NCBI RefSeq assembly: GCF_030161635.1
Contig: NZ_BSUO01000001.1
Location: 1,531,199-1,595,198, forward strand
Direction: 5' to 3'
DNA length: 64,000 nt
Source: Mobilicoccus caccae
Lineage (GTDB): Bacteria > Actinomycetota > Actinomycetes > Actinomycetales > Dermatophilaceae
Positions 1-10,590 of the stretch are shown one piece after another; position 1 is the stretch's first letter, and each line of letters opens with the position of its first letter. A program made the position numbers and the translations under genes. The notes under the pieces were generated by a model. The model was not told the DNA's origin and searched no databases. It was given only the letters and a program-made list of their open reading frames with translations.

Positions 1-1267
1 GTGCGGGGCAGCGCCTGACGCGGGAAGACGCCCCCGCCGAACACGTACCGGTTGCGGTAGCGCTGGTCGAAGATCATCCAGACCGGCAACTCCTTGCGGA
101 TGAGGATCTGCCCGGCCGTCATGTAGTTGACCGCCTCGTTCATGAAGCGGTCGCCGTCCTGGTCGACGATGATCTGGCCCGGCAGGGACCGCTCGGCGAG
201 CAGCACACCGGGCATCGGGCCGGGGACCGGGATCGCGGGGAACCACCAGGCCTCCTCCATGAAGGCGAGGTCGGCGCCCGTCTGCTCCTGGGCGATCCGG
301 ATGGTGTCGCCGGTGAGGCTGGGGAGCCCAGACACCAGTCGGTGTCGAGCTTGTCGGACTGGTAGGTGTGACGCATCGTCTCGTCGCGGTCGAAACCACC
401 GGCCGAGAGCAACACGCCGCGGCAGGCACGGACGGTCACCGGCGCGCCGTCGCGGGTCACGTGGACCCCGCGCACCCGGTCGTCCTCCACGAGCAGGCCG
501 GTCAACGGGGTGTTGCGCCACACCGGCACACCAGCGGCGAGAAGGCCCGCTTAGAGGCCTGCGGCCAGAGCGCCACCGCCGGCGATGTACTCGCGCCTGA
601 GCGCCAGGCCGCCCACGCCCATGGCGACGAGCTTGGCCGACGTGAACAGGCCCCGGGGGTGGCGGGCGACGAGGTTGACCCAGCGGTACGAGCGGCCGGT
701 GATCGGCATGGGGATCGGCGCCGCCATGGCGGGCGGACGGATGTGGGCCCGTCGCTCGCCGAGCGTGCGGGCGTCGAAGGGCGACGGTTCCATCGCCCGG
801 CCCGTGGCCGACCCGCCGGGCAGCTCGGGGAAGTAGTCGGCGTAATCGGCCATGTGCAGGAACGACAGCGGCGTCGTGCGGCGCAACGTCTCGACGGCCG
901 CCGGGCCGTGCTCGACGAACGTGCCCCACCGCTCGGGCAGGGTCTCCCCGTCGATGACGGCAGTGAGGTACTCGCGCACGCGCTCCGTCGAGTCGGCCAC
1001 GCCGGCCTCGCGCAGCAACGGGTTGGTGGGGATCCAGAACCCGCCGCCGGACAGTGCCGTCGAGCCGCCGACGTACTCCGACTTCTCCACGACGAGGACG
1101 GACAGTCCCGCCTCCGCGGCGGTGAGCGCCGCCAGCATGCCGGTTCCGGCGCCGACGACGACGACGTCGACCTCCTGCTCGGCGACGGTCGTGTGCGGGC
1201 CCGCTGCGGGCTCCGTCAGGGTGCCGGTGGACGTGGTGCCCGGGGTGTCGGTCGTCATCGACCTCAT
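1..1267 (-). pseudogene. KstD-like FAD-dependent dehydrogenase, interrupted and cut by window edge
   Basis: Flavoprotein of the fumarate reductase / 3-ketosteroid delta-1-dehydrogenase family. The N-terminal part has a dinucleotide-binding motif, GAGTGM, at about residues 39-44, an acidic residue at the end of the second strand (E61), and the family motif GGSTALSGGG. The reading frame is interrupted twice. An in-frame TAA lies at 551-553, after which the same frame continues with AGLLAAGVPVWRNTP. A single base appears to be missing in the G run at 321-324; beyond it another frame restores LTGDTIRIAQEQTG and EEAWWFPA, typical of the family. The C-terminus lies outside the window. Starts at 1267 or 1258 (MTTDTP) are both possible. 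Substrate (steroid or another enone) cannot be told. The frameshift fits the homopolymer losses seen elsewhere in the window; the stop codon does not, so true decay remains possible. Confidence 0.7.
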
Positions 1268-1420
1268 CGCCTCTAGGTGGGGTTCCGTTCATCGAGCCTA
1301 CCGGCGGGGGTCGGCGACGGCAGCGCTTCGGCGCAGTCGGCCGGCGGCGGGCGCAGGCCCCGCCGCAGGTCGGCTCGGGACTCCTGGTGAGCTCTCGTCC
1401 CGCGATCGGTCCCCGTCTCC

Positions 1421-1432
1421 TAGAGTGACGTC
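1421..1432 (+). promoter_or_regulatory. Candidate leaderless promoter of coaE
   Basis: A TAGAGT -10 box at 1421-1426 lies 6 nt before the coaE ATG at 1433, so the transcript would begin at or next to the start codon. There is no purine-rich ribosome binding site. No convincing -35 box was found. Confidence 0.4.
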
Positions 1433-2623
1433 ATGTTGAGCGTGGGCCTCACGGGCGGAATCGGATCGGGCAAGTCGACGGTCGCACGTCGGCTGCGAGA
1501 CCTCGGCGCGGTGGTCGTCGACGCCGACGCGGTGGCCCGGGAGGTGCTCGTCCCCGGCAGCGAAGGGCTGTCGCGGGTGACGGAGCGGTTCGGTGACGAC
1601 GTGCTCGCCGACGACGGATCGCTGGACCGGGCCGCGTTGGCGGGCAAGGTCTTCGGCGACGCCAACGCGCACGCCGACCTCGAGGAGATCACGCATCCGC
1701 TCATCGCCGCCCGCACGACCGAGTTGTTCGCCGCCGCGCCGGACGACGCGATCGTCGTCCACGACGTGCCGCTGCTCGTGGAGAAGCACATGGGCGACCG
1801 GTACCACCTCGCCGTCGTCGTGCACGCGAGCACGGCGGTGCGGCTCGAGCGTCTCGTCGGGCGCGGCGTGCCCGAATCGGATGCGCGCGCTCGGATGGAT
1901 CACCAGGCCTCCGACGGTGCCCGCCGGGCCGCCGCCGACGTCCTCCTCGACAACGAGGGCGCCGAGGAGGAGCTGTTCGCGCAGGTCGACGCGCTGTGGC
2001 GCGATCGTCTCGTGCCGTTCGAGCAGAACGTGCGCTCGGGATCGATCCTGCGACGCCCCTCGACCCCGGTCGTCGCGGACTACGACCCCGACTGGGAGGC
2101 GCAGGGCTCGCGCCTCATGGCCCGCGTCTGTCGGGCGCTGGGCGAGCGGGCCCCGCAGATCGAGCACGTCGGCTCCACGAGCGTCCCCGGGATGGGCGGC
2201 AAGGACGTCATCGACCTGCAGGTCGGTGTGCGTGACCTGCGCGAGGCCGACGATCCCGAGTTCGTCGAGGCCCTCGCGCGCGCCGGGTTCCCCCGCGTGG
2301 AGGACTACCGCATGGATCACCCCACCGACGACCTGCCCGACCCCTCGCTGTGGGTCAAGCGGTTCCACGGCTCGTGCGACCCCGGCCGGGTCACCCACAT
2401 CCACGTGCGCGAACTGGAGAGCGCCGGCTGGCAGTACGCCCTGCTGTTCCGCGACTGGCTGCGCGGCGACGAGTCGGCCCGCGACGAGTACGCACGGGTC
2501 AAGGAGGACCTGGCCGCCGAGCACGCCTCGACCGCCGACTACGCCGCCGCCAAGGCCCCGTGGTTCAGCGAGGTCTGGCCCCGGATGCAGTCCTGGGCCC
2601 AGCGCACCGGCTGGCACGACTGA
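1433..2623 (+). CDS. coaE: Dephospho-CoA kinase fused to UPF0157 (GrpB-like) domain
   Basis: The N-terminal ~200 residues are dephospho-CoA kinase, which phosphorylates the 3'-hydroxyl of dephospho-CoA in the last step of coenzyme A synthesis. The P-loop GGIGSGKS is at residues 8-15, followed by the family features DADAVAREV and THPLI. From about residue 210 the protein continues into a UPF0157/GrpB domain of the nucleotidyltransferase fold, recognisable by YDPDW, IEHVGSTSVPGM, GKDVIDLQV and a closing YAAAKAPW. The 396-residue length is about the sum of the two domains, and no break is visible between them. This fusion is known in actinobacteria; the job of the second domain is not established. 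The gene stands alone, followed by a strong terminator. Confidence 0.93.
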   Translation: MLSVGLTGGIGSGKSTVARRLRDLGAVVVDADAVAREVLVPGSEGLSRVTERFGDDVLADDGSLDRAALAGKVFGDANAHADLEEITHPLIAARTTELFAAAPDDAIVVHDVPLLVEKHMGDRYHLAVVVHASTAVRLERLVGRGVPESDARARMDHQASDGARRAAADVLLDNEGAEEELFAQVDALWRDRLVPFEQNVRSGSILRRPSTPVVADYDPDWEAQGSRLMARVCRALGERAPQIEHVGSTSVPGMGGKDVIDLQVGVRDLREADDPEFVEALARAGFPRVEDYRMDHPTDDLPDPSLWVKRFHGSCDPGRVTHIHVRELESAGWQYALLFRDWLRGDESARDEYARVKEDLAAEHASTADYAAAKAPWFSEVWPRMQSWAQRTGWHD

Positions 2624-2662
2624 CCCGAACCCTGCTCGCACCCCGCTCGAACACCCCCTGAG

Positions 2663-2700
2663 ACCGGAGGGTGGCGTCGACACCGACGCCACCCTCCGGT
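2663..2700 (+). terminator. Rho-independent-type terminator after coaE
   Basis: Perfect 17-bp inverted repeat (ACCGGAGGGTGGCGTCG at 2663-2679, its complement at 2684-2700) with an ACAC loop, followed by TTTCGG. It lies 40 bp after the coaE stop and separates coaE from the ytrA-like operon. Confidence 0.85.
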
Positions 2701-2738
2701 TTCGGCGTGGAGGGGGTTGCGCTTTCGCCTCTTCTCTG

Positions 2739-2760
2739 GTTCATTAGTGGAGTAACGAAC
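2739..2760 (+). promoter_or_regulatory. Palindromic operator before the GntR/ABC operon
   Basis: An imperfect palindrome GTTCATTA - 6 nt - TAACGAAC (7 of 8 positions pair) ends 12 bp before the regulator's ATG. It would overlap the -10 region if TTGCGC at 2717-2722 is the -35 box. Its place in front of an YtrA-type repressor gene points to autoregulation of the three-gene operon. It is also one of the few AT-richer patches in the window. Confidence 0.6.
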
Positions 2761-2772
2761 CAAGGAGGCGGG

Positions 2773-3150
2773 ATGGATCCGTTCGACAACCGATCACCCA
2801 TCTATCTCCAGATCGCCGACGGCATCCGGCGCTCGATCCTCGCCGGAGAACTCGCCGACGGGGAGCAGGTGATGTCGACGACGCAGTACGCGACGACCTA
2901 CCGGATCAACCCCGCCACCGCCGCGAAGGCCATGACCCTGCTCGTCGACGAAGACCTCCTGCACAAGCGGCGGGGGCTCGGGATGTTCGTCTCCGACGGG
3001 GCGCGCGAACGGCTCCGCCTCCGGCGTCGGGCCACCTTCTGGGACGAGGTCCTCCGTCCCGTTCTCGCCGAGGCACACGACCTCGGCATCACGACGGCAG
3101 AGGTCGTCAGCCACATCCAGCAGGCAGAGCAGGCACAGGGGGAGCGATGA
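2773..3150 (+). CDS. YtrA-subfamily GntR transcriptional repressor
   Basis: 125-residue regulator. The winged-helix GntR domain fills residues 5-75 (SPIYLQIADGIRRSILAGEL, then TYRINPATAAKAMTLLVDEDLL and the wing KRRGLGMFV). Only a short helical tail of about 45 residues follows, the hallmark of the YtrA subfamily, which normally controls linked ABC transporter genes. The ATG at 2773 is preceded by a strong AAGGAGG site 4 nt upstream; in-frame starts further upstream would run through the operator. Its stop overlaps the ATP-binding protein gene by 4 bp (ATGA), so the genes are translationally coupled. The inducing signal is unknown; relatives often respond to cell-envelope stress or antibiotics, which is only an inference here. 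Confidence 0.9.
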   Translation: MDPFDNRSPIYLQIADGIRRSILAGELADGEQVMSTTQYATTYRINPATAAKAMTLLVDEDLLHKRRGLGMFVSDGARERLRLRRRATFWDEVLRPVLAEAHDLGITTAEVVSHIQQAEQAQGER

Positions 3151-3905
3151 CCACAGGCATCGAGTTCGACGGCGTGACCCACCGATTCGGCTCCACCACG
3201 GCACTCGACAGCGTCGACCTGACGATCCGCCCCGGCGTGATCACCGGGCTCGTCGGACGCAACGGGGCCGGAAAGTCGACCCTCTGCCGTCTCGGCGCCG
3301 CGCTGATGCGGCCCCAGCACGGCACCGTCCGTCTCGGCGGCCGGCCCCTCTGGGAGGACCCCGACGCCGTCGCCCAGGTGTGCCTCATGCGCGATCGGGG
3401 CTCCGGCCTGGAGAACCTCACGCTGCGCAGCGTCGTCGGGCTGCATCGCACGTTCCGCCCCCAGTGGGACGAGCAGACCTTCGAGCGACTCCTGCGCCGC
3501 TTCGACGTCCCGGACCACAAGTGGCCCTCACGGCTGTCGACGGGGCAACGCTCGGCGCTGCGCATCGCCCTCGCGCTGGCGTCGCGGGCCGAGGTCACCC
3601 TCCTCGACGAGGTGCACCTCGGGCTCGACGCGGTGGCCCGTCGGTGGTTCTACGAGGAGGTCCTCGCCGACTACACCCGGCACCCCCGCACGATCGTCCT
3701 CTCCTCCCATCTCCTGGAGGAGATCGAGCAGGTCGTCGAGGACGTCGTCGTGGTGCACCGCGGCCGCATCCTCGCCTCCGGCGACGTCGACACCGTCCGC
3801 GCCGAACATGCCGTCGGCGCCGGACTGCCCTCCCTCACCGATGTCCTCGTCTCCCTCACGGACACGCGGACCGACCCTCAGACCGACACGGAGGTCACGC
3901 CATGA
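3147..3905 (+). CDS. ABC transporter ATP-binding protein (YtrB-like)
   Basis: 252-residue ABC ATPase. Walker A is GRNGAGKST at about residues 37-45, the signature loop is LSTGQRSAL near 130, and Walker B is VTLLDEVH near 151-158, followed by a switch histidine in SSHLLEEI. The signature is LSTGQ rather than LSGGQ, as in several drug or peptide exporter ATPases of this group. The start overlaps the regulator gene by 4 bp and the stop overlaps the permease start, so the three genes form one operon. It presumably powers the adjacent six-helix permease; the substrate cannot be read from sequence. Confidence 0.9.
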   Translation: MTTGIEFDGVTHRFGSTTALDSVDLTIRPGVITGLVGRNGAGKSTLCRLGAALMRPQHGTVRLGGRPLWEDPDAVAQVCLMRDRGSGLENLTLRSVVGLHRTFRPQWDEQTFERLLRRFDVPDHKWPSRLSTGQRSALRIALALASRAEVTLLDEVHLGLDAVARRWFYEEVLADYTRHPRTIVLSSHLLEEIEQVVEDVVVVHRGRILASGDVDTVRAEHAVGAGLPSLTDVLVSLTDTRTDPQTDTEVTP

Positions 3906-4624
3906 GCGCCACCGGATCCACGAGCGTGCCCACGTCGTCGCGCGGGCGATTCCTCCCCACGCTGGCGACCTTGAGTTCCGGCGCCCTGGGCCAGCTTCTG
4001 TGGTACGCGGGCGTGACGACGGCGTGCGTCCTGGCGGTGTTCCTCATCGGGCGCTGGCAGGGGTGGGGCCTCGCCGGGCCGGGCTCGACCGTGGACGGCG
4101 TGTGGCTGGGCGTCGAGGCGAGGAGTACCGGGGTCGTCGTTCGAGGCCTGACGTTCCTCGTCCCGATCGGAACCGGGTGGGGTGCGGTCGCTCTCGCGGC
4201 ATCGCTGCCGTGGACGTTGACCCGCCCGCTCATCGAGCTGGGCGTCACCCGCCGCGTCGTGGCCGTCGCCACCCTGGGGACCCTCGCCGCGATGCTGGCC
4301 TTCGTCGTGCTGGTCACCGCGCTGACGGCGGTGGTGTCGGCCCCGACCGACCCCGGGTTCTGGTGGTGGACGCTGGTCGCGGCCACTCCGGCCCTGATCG
4401 CGCTGGCGCTGGCGATGCTCCTGGTCCTCGTCGGGGCCACGGTGTGCCTGCGCCTGTCCGGCTGGGTGCTCGTGCTGATCTTCGTGGCGCTGCCGCTGGC
4501 GGCACTCCTCGTCTTCAGCCTCCCGGGGTTGTCGATCCCCCTGGGTGCAGCGACGGCCGCCGTGACGGCCGTCGTGCTCGTCCTCGTCTACCTCGCCCTC
4601 ATGCGGCGCCTCCCCGTGCCCTGA
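3902..4624 (+). CDS. Membrane permease subunit of YtrA-linked ABC transporter
   Basis: 240-residue integral membrane protein with about six hydrophobic segments, for example near residues 36-52, 80-100, 118-140, 150-175, 182-205 and 212-233. It has no motif that I can assign to a named family. The ATG at 3902 overlaps the ATPase stop (ATGA). As last gene of the YtrA-type operon it most likely forms the membrane channel that pairs with the upstream ATPase. Function in export or in antibiotic or membrane-stress response is inferred from context only. Confidence 0.75.
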   Translation: MSATGSTSVPTSSRGRFLPTLATLSSGALGQLLWYAGVTTACVLAVFLIGRWQGWGLAGPGSTVDGVWLGVEARSTGVVVRGLTFLVPIGTGWGAVALAASLPWTLTRPLIELGVTRRVVAVATLGTLAAMLAFVVLVTALTAVVSAPTDPGFWWWTLVAATPALIALALAMLLVLVGATVCLRLSGWVLVLIFVALPLAALLVFSLPGLSIPLGAATAAVTAVVLVLVYLALMRRLPVP

Positions 4625-4666
4625 TCGCGTCCTGGTGCGGGGTGGCGCGCGTCCGCGGGTGAAGGG

Positions 4667-4689
4667 TTGTCGGTGGGCGGGTCTACCGT
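4667..4689 (+). promoter_or_regulatory. RecA-independent DNA-damage promoter of uvrB
   Basis: TTGTCGGTG (4667-4675), 8 nt, then TACCGT (4684-4689). This matches the actinobacterial RecA-NDp motif TTGTCRGTG-N8-TAnnnT, the site now linked to the PafBC activator, at every defined position. The uvrB ATG begins 7 nt after the -10 box, implying a leaderless mRNA. The same layout is found before uvrA and uvrC. Confidence 0.85.
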
Positions 4690-4696
4690 TGTCGGC

Positions 4697-6781
<2,085 letters not shown>

Positions 6782-6961
6782 GGCCCGGCAGATCACCCCG
6801 ACATCGTGTGGCACACTCAACTGTCCTTGGAGGGGAACACCCCCGCCCGGTGACCCGACACCACGAACCGACCCCTCCTCGCGAGGCGGCATCGCGCGCG
6901 TGCCGGTCCGACTCCGGGGTCTGACAGACCTCCATCGTCCGCCTCGGAAGGCACTCGCCTC
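6782..6961 (+). other. Leader region of terC, no recognised RNA element
   Basis: 180-bp gap between uvrB and terC with several short inverted repeats such as GGGG-AACA-CCCC and CCTC-CTCGC-GAGG. TerC-family genes are often preceded by a yybP-ykoY manganese riboswitch, but I could not find its conserved GGGGAGUAG core here. A weak ribosome binding site (GGAAGG) lies about 10 nt before the terC ATG. Confidence 0.3.
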
Positions 6962-7957
6962 ATGACCATCCCGTTGTGGGTCTGGATCGTCACACTGACG
7001 GGCGTCCCCGCATTCCTCATCGTCGACGTGCTGGTCATCGCCCGCCGTCCGCACAAGCCGAGCATGGCCGAGTGCGCCAAATGGCTGGCCGCATTCATCG
7101 GTGGCGCCATCCTCTTCGGGATCGGCATCGGGATCTTCGCCGGCGGGGACTACGCGACGCAGTTCTTCGCCGGCTGGCTGACGGAGTACTCGCTGTCCGT
7201 GGACAACCTGTTCGTCTTCATCATCATCATGACGAAGTTCGGTGTCCCCGAGAAGTACCAGCAGGCCGCCCTGCTCGCCGGCATCATGATCGCCATCTTC
7301 CTGCGCGGCATCTTCATCGCCGCCGGTTCGGCGCTCATCGAGCAGTTCACCTGGGTCTTCTACCTGTTCGGTGCCTTCCTCATCTACACGGCGGTCAAGC
7401 TCGCCAAGGAGGGCATGGGGGACGAGGACGAGGACGAGGAGTTCAAGGAGAACGCCTTCCTCCGGTTCGTCGAACGACGCTTCCGAGCGACGACGTCGTG
7501 GGAGTTCGGCACCCGCCTCTTCGGTCGGATCGACGGAAAGCGGGTCGCGACGCCGATGTTCATCACGATCCTGGCCCTGGGCACCACCGACCTGATGTTC
7601 GCGCTCGACTCCATCCCCGCCATCTTCGGGCTCACCTCGGAGCCCTACATCGTGTTCACCGCCAACGTGTTCGCGCTCATGGGCCTGCGTCAGCTGTACT
7701 TCCTCATCGGCGGCCTGCTCAAGCGTCTGGTGTACCTCAGCCTGGGGCTGTCGGTCCTCCTGGGCTTCATCGGTGTCAAGCTCGTGCTCCACGCCCTGCA
7801 CGAGAACTCGCTGCCGTTCATCAACGGTGGACAGCCCCTGCACCAGATCCCCGAGATCCCGATCACCGTGTCGCTCGGCGCCATCGTGGTCATCCTCGCC
7901 GTGACGACCGTGGCCTCGCTCCTGCGCACCCGCACACACCACGACGCCCAGGTCTGA
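6962..7957 (+). CDS. TerC/Alx-family integral membrane protein
   Basis: 331-residue membrane protein of the TerC family, members of which act in manganese export, including loading of exported metalloproteins, and were first tied to tellurite resistance. About nine hydrophobic segments are visible. The two family signatures are present: the acidic SLSVDNLFVF near residue 79 and TTDLMFALDSIPAIFG near 208-222. Their aspartates line the proposed metal path. A charged cytoplasmic loop (GMGDEDEDEEFKE, about 153-165) splits the two halves. The gene is monocistronic and ends before a strong bidirectional terminator. The older tellurium label should not be taken as function. Confidence 0.88.
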   Translation: MTIPLWVWIVTLTGVPAFLIVDVLVIARRPHKPSMAECAKWLAAFIGGAILFGIGIGIFAGGDYATQFFAGWLTEYSLSVDNLFVFIIIMTKFGVPEKYQQAALLAGIMIAIFLRGIFIAAGSALIEQFTWVFYLFGAFLIYTAVKLAKEGMGDEDEDEEFKENAFLRFVERRFRATTSWEFGTRLFGRIDGKRVATPMFITILALGTTDLMFALDSIPAIFGLTSEPYIVFTANVFALMGLRQLYFLIGGLLKRLVYLSLGLSVLLGFIGVKLVLHALHENSLPFINGGQPLHQIPEIPITVSLGAIVVILAVTTVASLLRTRTHHDAQV

Positions 7958-7999
7958 GGCAGCCCCCGCCTCGCCGTGACCCCGCGGCCAGGCCGGGCG

Positions 8000-8045
8000 C
8001 GAGAAACGCCCCGCTCCCCAGATCTGGGAAGCGGGGCGTTTCTCG
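8000..8045. terminator. Bidirectional terminator between terC and the CoA-transferase gene
   Basis: Perfect 16-bp inverted repeat, CGAGAAACGCCCCGCT at 8000-8015 and its complement at 8030-8045, with an inner 3-bp CCC/GGG stem around AGATCT. The stem ends in TTTCTCG on the plus strand and in the same sequence on the minus strand, so it can serve both convergent genes. Confidence 0.85.
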
Positions 8046-8061
8046 ATGCCGGGTCGGCGGG

Positions 8062-9576
8062 TCAGGAGGGGACCATCGTGCCCTCGGCGAGGAAGCGACG
8101 GTGCCACTCGTGGGCCTGCGCCAGGTCGTGCGGGGTGTGAGAACCGTTGGCCACCTTGGCCGCCCGGTCCGTGTACTCCTCGAGCATCGGCTTGTACGAG
8201 GGGTGGGCGCACTTCTCGACGATGAGCTTGGCCCGCTTGCGCGGGGCGAGACCACGCATGTCGGCCAGCCCCTGCTCGGTGACGATGACGTGGGTGTCGT
8301 GCTCGGTGTGGTCGACGTGGCTGACGAACGGCACGATGGACGAGATCGCGCCGCCCTTGGCCGTCGAGGGAGTGACGAAGCAGGAGATGTAGGCGTTGCG
8401 GGCGAAGTCACCCGAGCCGCCGATGCCGTTCTGCATCCGGCTGCCCATGATGTGCGTGGAGTTGACGTTGCCGTAGATGTCGGCCTCGATCAGACCGTTG
8501 CACGCGATGACACCGAGGCGCCGGATGAGCTCGGGGTGGTTCGAGATCTCCTGCGGGCGCAGGATGATGTTGCGGCGGTACCGCTTGGCCTCCTGGTTCA
8601 TGCGCTCGGCCGCATCCGGTGACAACGAGAACGCCGTCGCCGAGGCCGTCGCCAGCTTGCCCGCGTCGATGAGGTCGACCATGCCGTCCTGGATGACCTC
8701 CGTGTACGAGGTCAGGTTCTCGAACGGGGAGTCCAACAACCCGGCGAGCACGGCGTTGGCGATGTTGCCCACACCGGACTGCAGAGGGAGGAGCTCCTTG
8801 GGCAGGCGGCCCCGCTTGAGCTCGTGCTCGAGGAACTCGATGAAGTGCCCGGCGATGGCCTTGGACGTCTCGTCGAGCGGCTTGAACGGGGTGTTGCGGT
8901 CCTGCTGATCGGTCTCGACGATCGCGATGATCTTGTCGTTGTCGACCGACAGGTAGGGCTGCCCGATGCGGTCGCCCGGCCGGGTCATCTGCACCGGCAT
9001 GCGGTGGGGCGGCAGGGCGAACTTCTCGTAGACGTCGTGCATCCCCTCGAGGTCGAGGCTCTGCCAGGAGTTGACCTCGAGGATGACCTTGTCGGCCTCG
9101 TCGAGCCACACCTTGTTGTTGCCGATCGACGAGCTGGGGATGAGACGCCCGTCGTCGGTGACCGCGGTGACCTCGATGACGGCGACGTCGAGGTTGCCCA
9201 GGAATCCTTCGCGCACGAGGGGGCCCAGGTGCGAGAGGTGGATGTCGTTGTAGTCGATCGTGCCCTCGTTGATCTTCGAGCGGGTGATCGGGTCGGACTG
9301 GTAGGGCAGCCGACTGCCGACGCCTCCCGTCTCGGCCAGGGCACCGTCCAGCTCCGGAGCGGTCGAGGCACCCGTCCACAGGCCGATGCGGAACGGGCGA
9401 CCGGCCGCGTGCTCCTCACGGATGCGGGCAGCGAGGGCGACCGGCACCGCCTTGGGGTAGCCCGCTCCGGTGAAACCGCTCATTCCGACGTTGAAGCCGT
9501 CCTCGATGAACGCCGCGGCTTCATGTGCCGACATGATCTTGTTCCGCAGGGATGCCTTACCGACGCGACTGGCCAT
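8062..9576 (-). CDS. Succinyl-CoA:acetate CoA-transferase (Cat1/AarC type)
   Basis: 504-residue class I CoA-transferase of the acetyl-CoA hydrolase/transferase family, close to the ~505 residues usual for succinyl-CoA:acetate CoA-transferases. The catalytic glutamate should be in SYTEVIQDGM, and the C-terminal half has MQNGIGGSGDFARNAYIS. The enzyme moves CoA between succinyl-CoA and acetate, or works in reverse to release acetate from acetyl-CoA. The ATG at 9576 is preferred because GGAGGA lies just upstream; an in-frame ATG at 9597 has no such site. An inverted repeat, CGTGA-N9-TCACG (9614-9632), lies upstream. A true hydrolase cannot be excluded, but the length and the absence of fusion favour the transferase. 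Confidence 0.85.
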   Translation of the reverse strand: MASRVGKASLRNKIMSAHEAAAFIEDGFNVGMSGFTGAGYPKAVPVALAARIREEHAAGRPFRIGLWTGASTAPELDGALAETGGVGSRLPYQSDPITRSKINEGTIDYNDIHLSHLGPLVREGFLGNLDVAVIEVTAVTDDGRLIPSSSIGNNKVWLDEADKVILEVNSWQSLDLEGMHDVYEKFALPPHRMPVQMTRPGDRIGQPYLSVDNDKIIAIVETDQQDRNTPFKPLDETSKAIAGHFIEFLEHELKRGRLPKELLPLQSGVGNIANAVLAGLLDSPFENLTSYTEVIQDGMVDLIDAGKLATASATAFSLSPDAAERMNQEAKRYRRNIILRPQEISNHPELIRRLGVIACNGLIEADIYGNVNSTHIMGSRMQNGIGGSGDFARNAYISCFVTPSTAKGGAISSIVPFVSHVDHTEHDTHVIVTEQGLADMRGLAPRKRAKLIVEKCAHPSYKPMLEEYTDRAAKVANGSHTPHDLAQAHEWHRRFLAEGTMVPS

Positions 9577-9675
9577 GCTTCCTCCATCGAGCTGCACGAA
9601 CGGGCGCGGAGCCCGTGATTGGACTACTCACGACGGTACCGAGTGGCGCGTGGTCGCGGAGGAGGCGACCCCCGA

Positions 9676-10590
9676 TCACGGCCCTAGGTCCCGGGGTGTG
9701 TCGGGGTCGGGAGGCGGAGTGGGTTCTCGACGGGTCACCGACGCCGACGCGGCGACCACCGCGGCCATCCCGAGCATCTGGATCACGGAGAGCACCTGCC
9801 CGAGAACCACGAGCCCGGCCAGAGCCGCGACGGCCGGCTCGAGGCTGAGCAGGACTCCGAACACGTTGGCCCGCAAGTGGCGCAGGGCGAGCAGTTCGAG
9901 GGAGTACGGCAGGACGGAGGAGAGGACGGCGATCCCCGCGCCACGCAGCAGGACCTCGGGCTCGAGCATCGAGGCACCGGCGGTCGCGATGCCCATCGGC
10001 GCGACGAGGACGGTGGCGATCGTCATGGCGAAGGCCAGGCCGTCGAGGTGGGGGAAGCGGGCACCGGTGCGGGCCGACAGGAGGATGTAGGCGGCCCAGG
10101 CGGCGCCGGCGGTCAGGGCCAGTGCCACACCGACGATGTCCAGCCGGTCTACGGGCGTGGGGCCGATGCCCGAGATGAGCAGGATGCCGACTGCGGCGAT
10201 GGCCACGGCGATGAGATCTCGTGCGCGGCGGGACAGGACCGCGGCGAGCATGAGGGGACCGACGAACTCCACGGTGACGGCGATGCCGATGGGCAGGCGC
10301 TCCAGCGAGGCGTAGAACGCGCTGTTCATCGCCGCCAGCGCGACTCCGAACGCCGCGACCGTGCACCAGTCGCCGCGCGAGTGACCCCGGACCTTCGGCC
10401 GCAGGATCGCGAGCATGATGGCACTGGCGATGGCCAGGCGCAGGGTGACCGACCCCAGGACTCCCACGAGGGGGATCAGGGTCACGGCCAGCGCCCCGCC
10501 GAACTGGACCGAGGCGATGGCCAGGAGGACGAGGACGGTGGCGGGGACGCGCGGTTTCGAATCGGAGGTGTGGTGGGTGCCGGTCGTCAC
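9676..10590 (-). CDS. EamA-family transporter, RhtA-like amino acid exporter
   Basis: 304-residue drug/metabolite superfamily protein with ten predicted membrane segments arranged as two EamA repeats. It resembles the RhtA (threonine/homoserine efflux) branch: the first repeat has VQFGGALAVTLIP and LRLAIASAIML, the second has AGAAWAAYILLSARTGARFPHLDGLA and the late SSVLPYSLELLALRHL, a characteristic RhtA-type stretch. The GTG start at 10590 overlaps the stop of the upstream metallo-hydrolase gene (GTGA), so both share a transcript. The substrate is inferred and could be another amphipathic metabolite. Confidence 0.8.
   Translation of the reverse strand: MTTGTHHTSDSKPRVPATVLVLLAIASVQFGGALAVTLIPLVGVLGSVTLRLAIASAIMLAILRPKVRGHSRGDWCTVAAFGVALAAMNSAFYASLERLPIGIAVTVEFVGPLMLAAVLSRRARDLIAVAIAAVGILLISGIGPTPVDRLDIVGVALALTAGAAWAAYILLSARTGARFPHLDGLAFAMTIATVLVAPMGIATAGASMLEPEVLLRGAGIAVLSSVLPYSLELLALRHLRANVFGVLLSLEPAVAALAGLVVLGQVLSVIQMLGMAAVVAASASVTRREPTPPPDPDTPRDLGP

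Noticed and set aside
6782-6961. yybP-ykoY manganese riboswitch before terC
   Set aside because: The conserved GGGGAGUAG loop and its partner were not found; only ordinary GC-rich inverted repeats. A covariance-model search would decide.
9614-9632. CGTGA-N9-TCACG as a CRP site before the CoA-transferase
   Set aside because: CRP-type sites have a 6-nt spacer; the half sites are short and the spacing is wrong.
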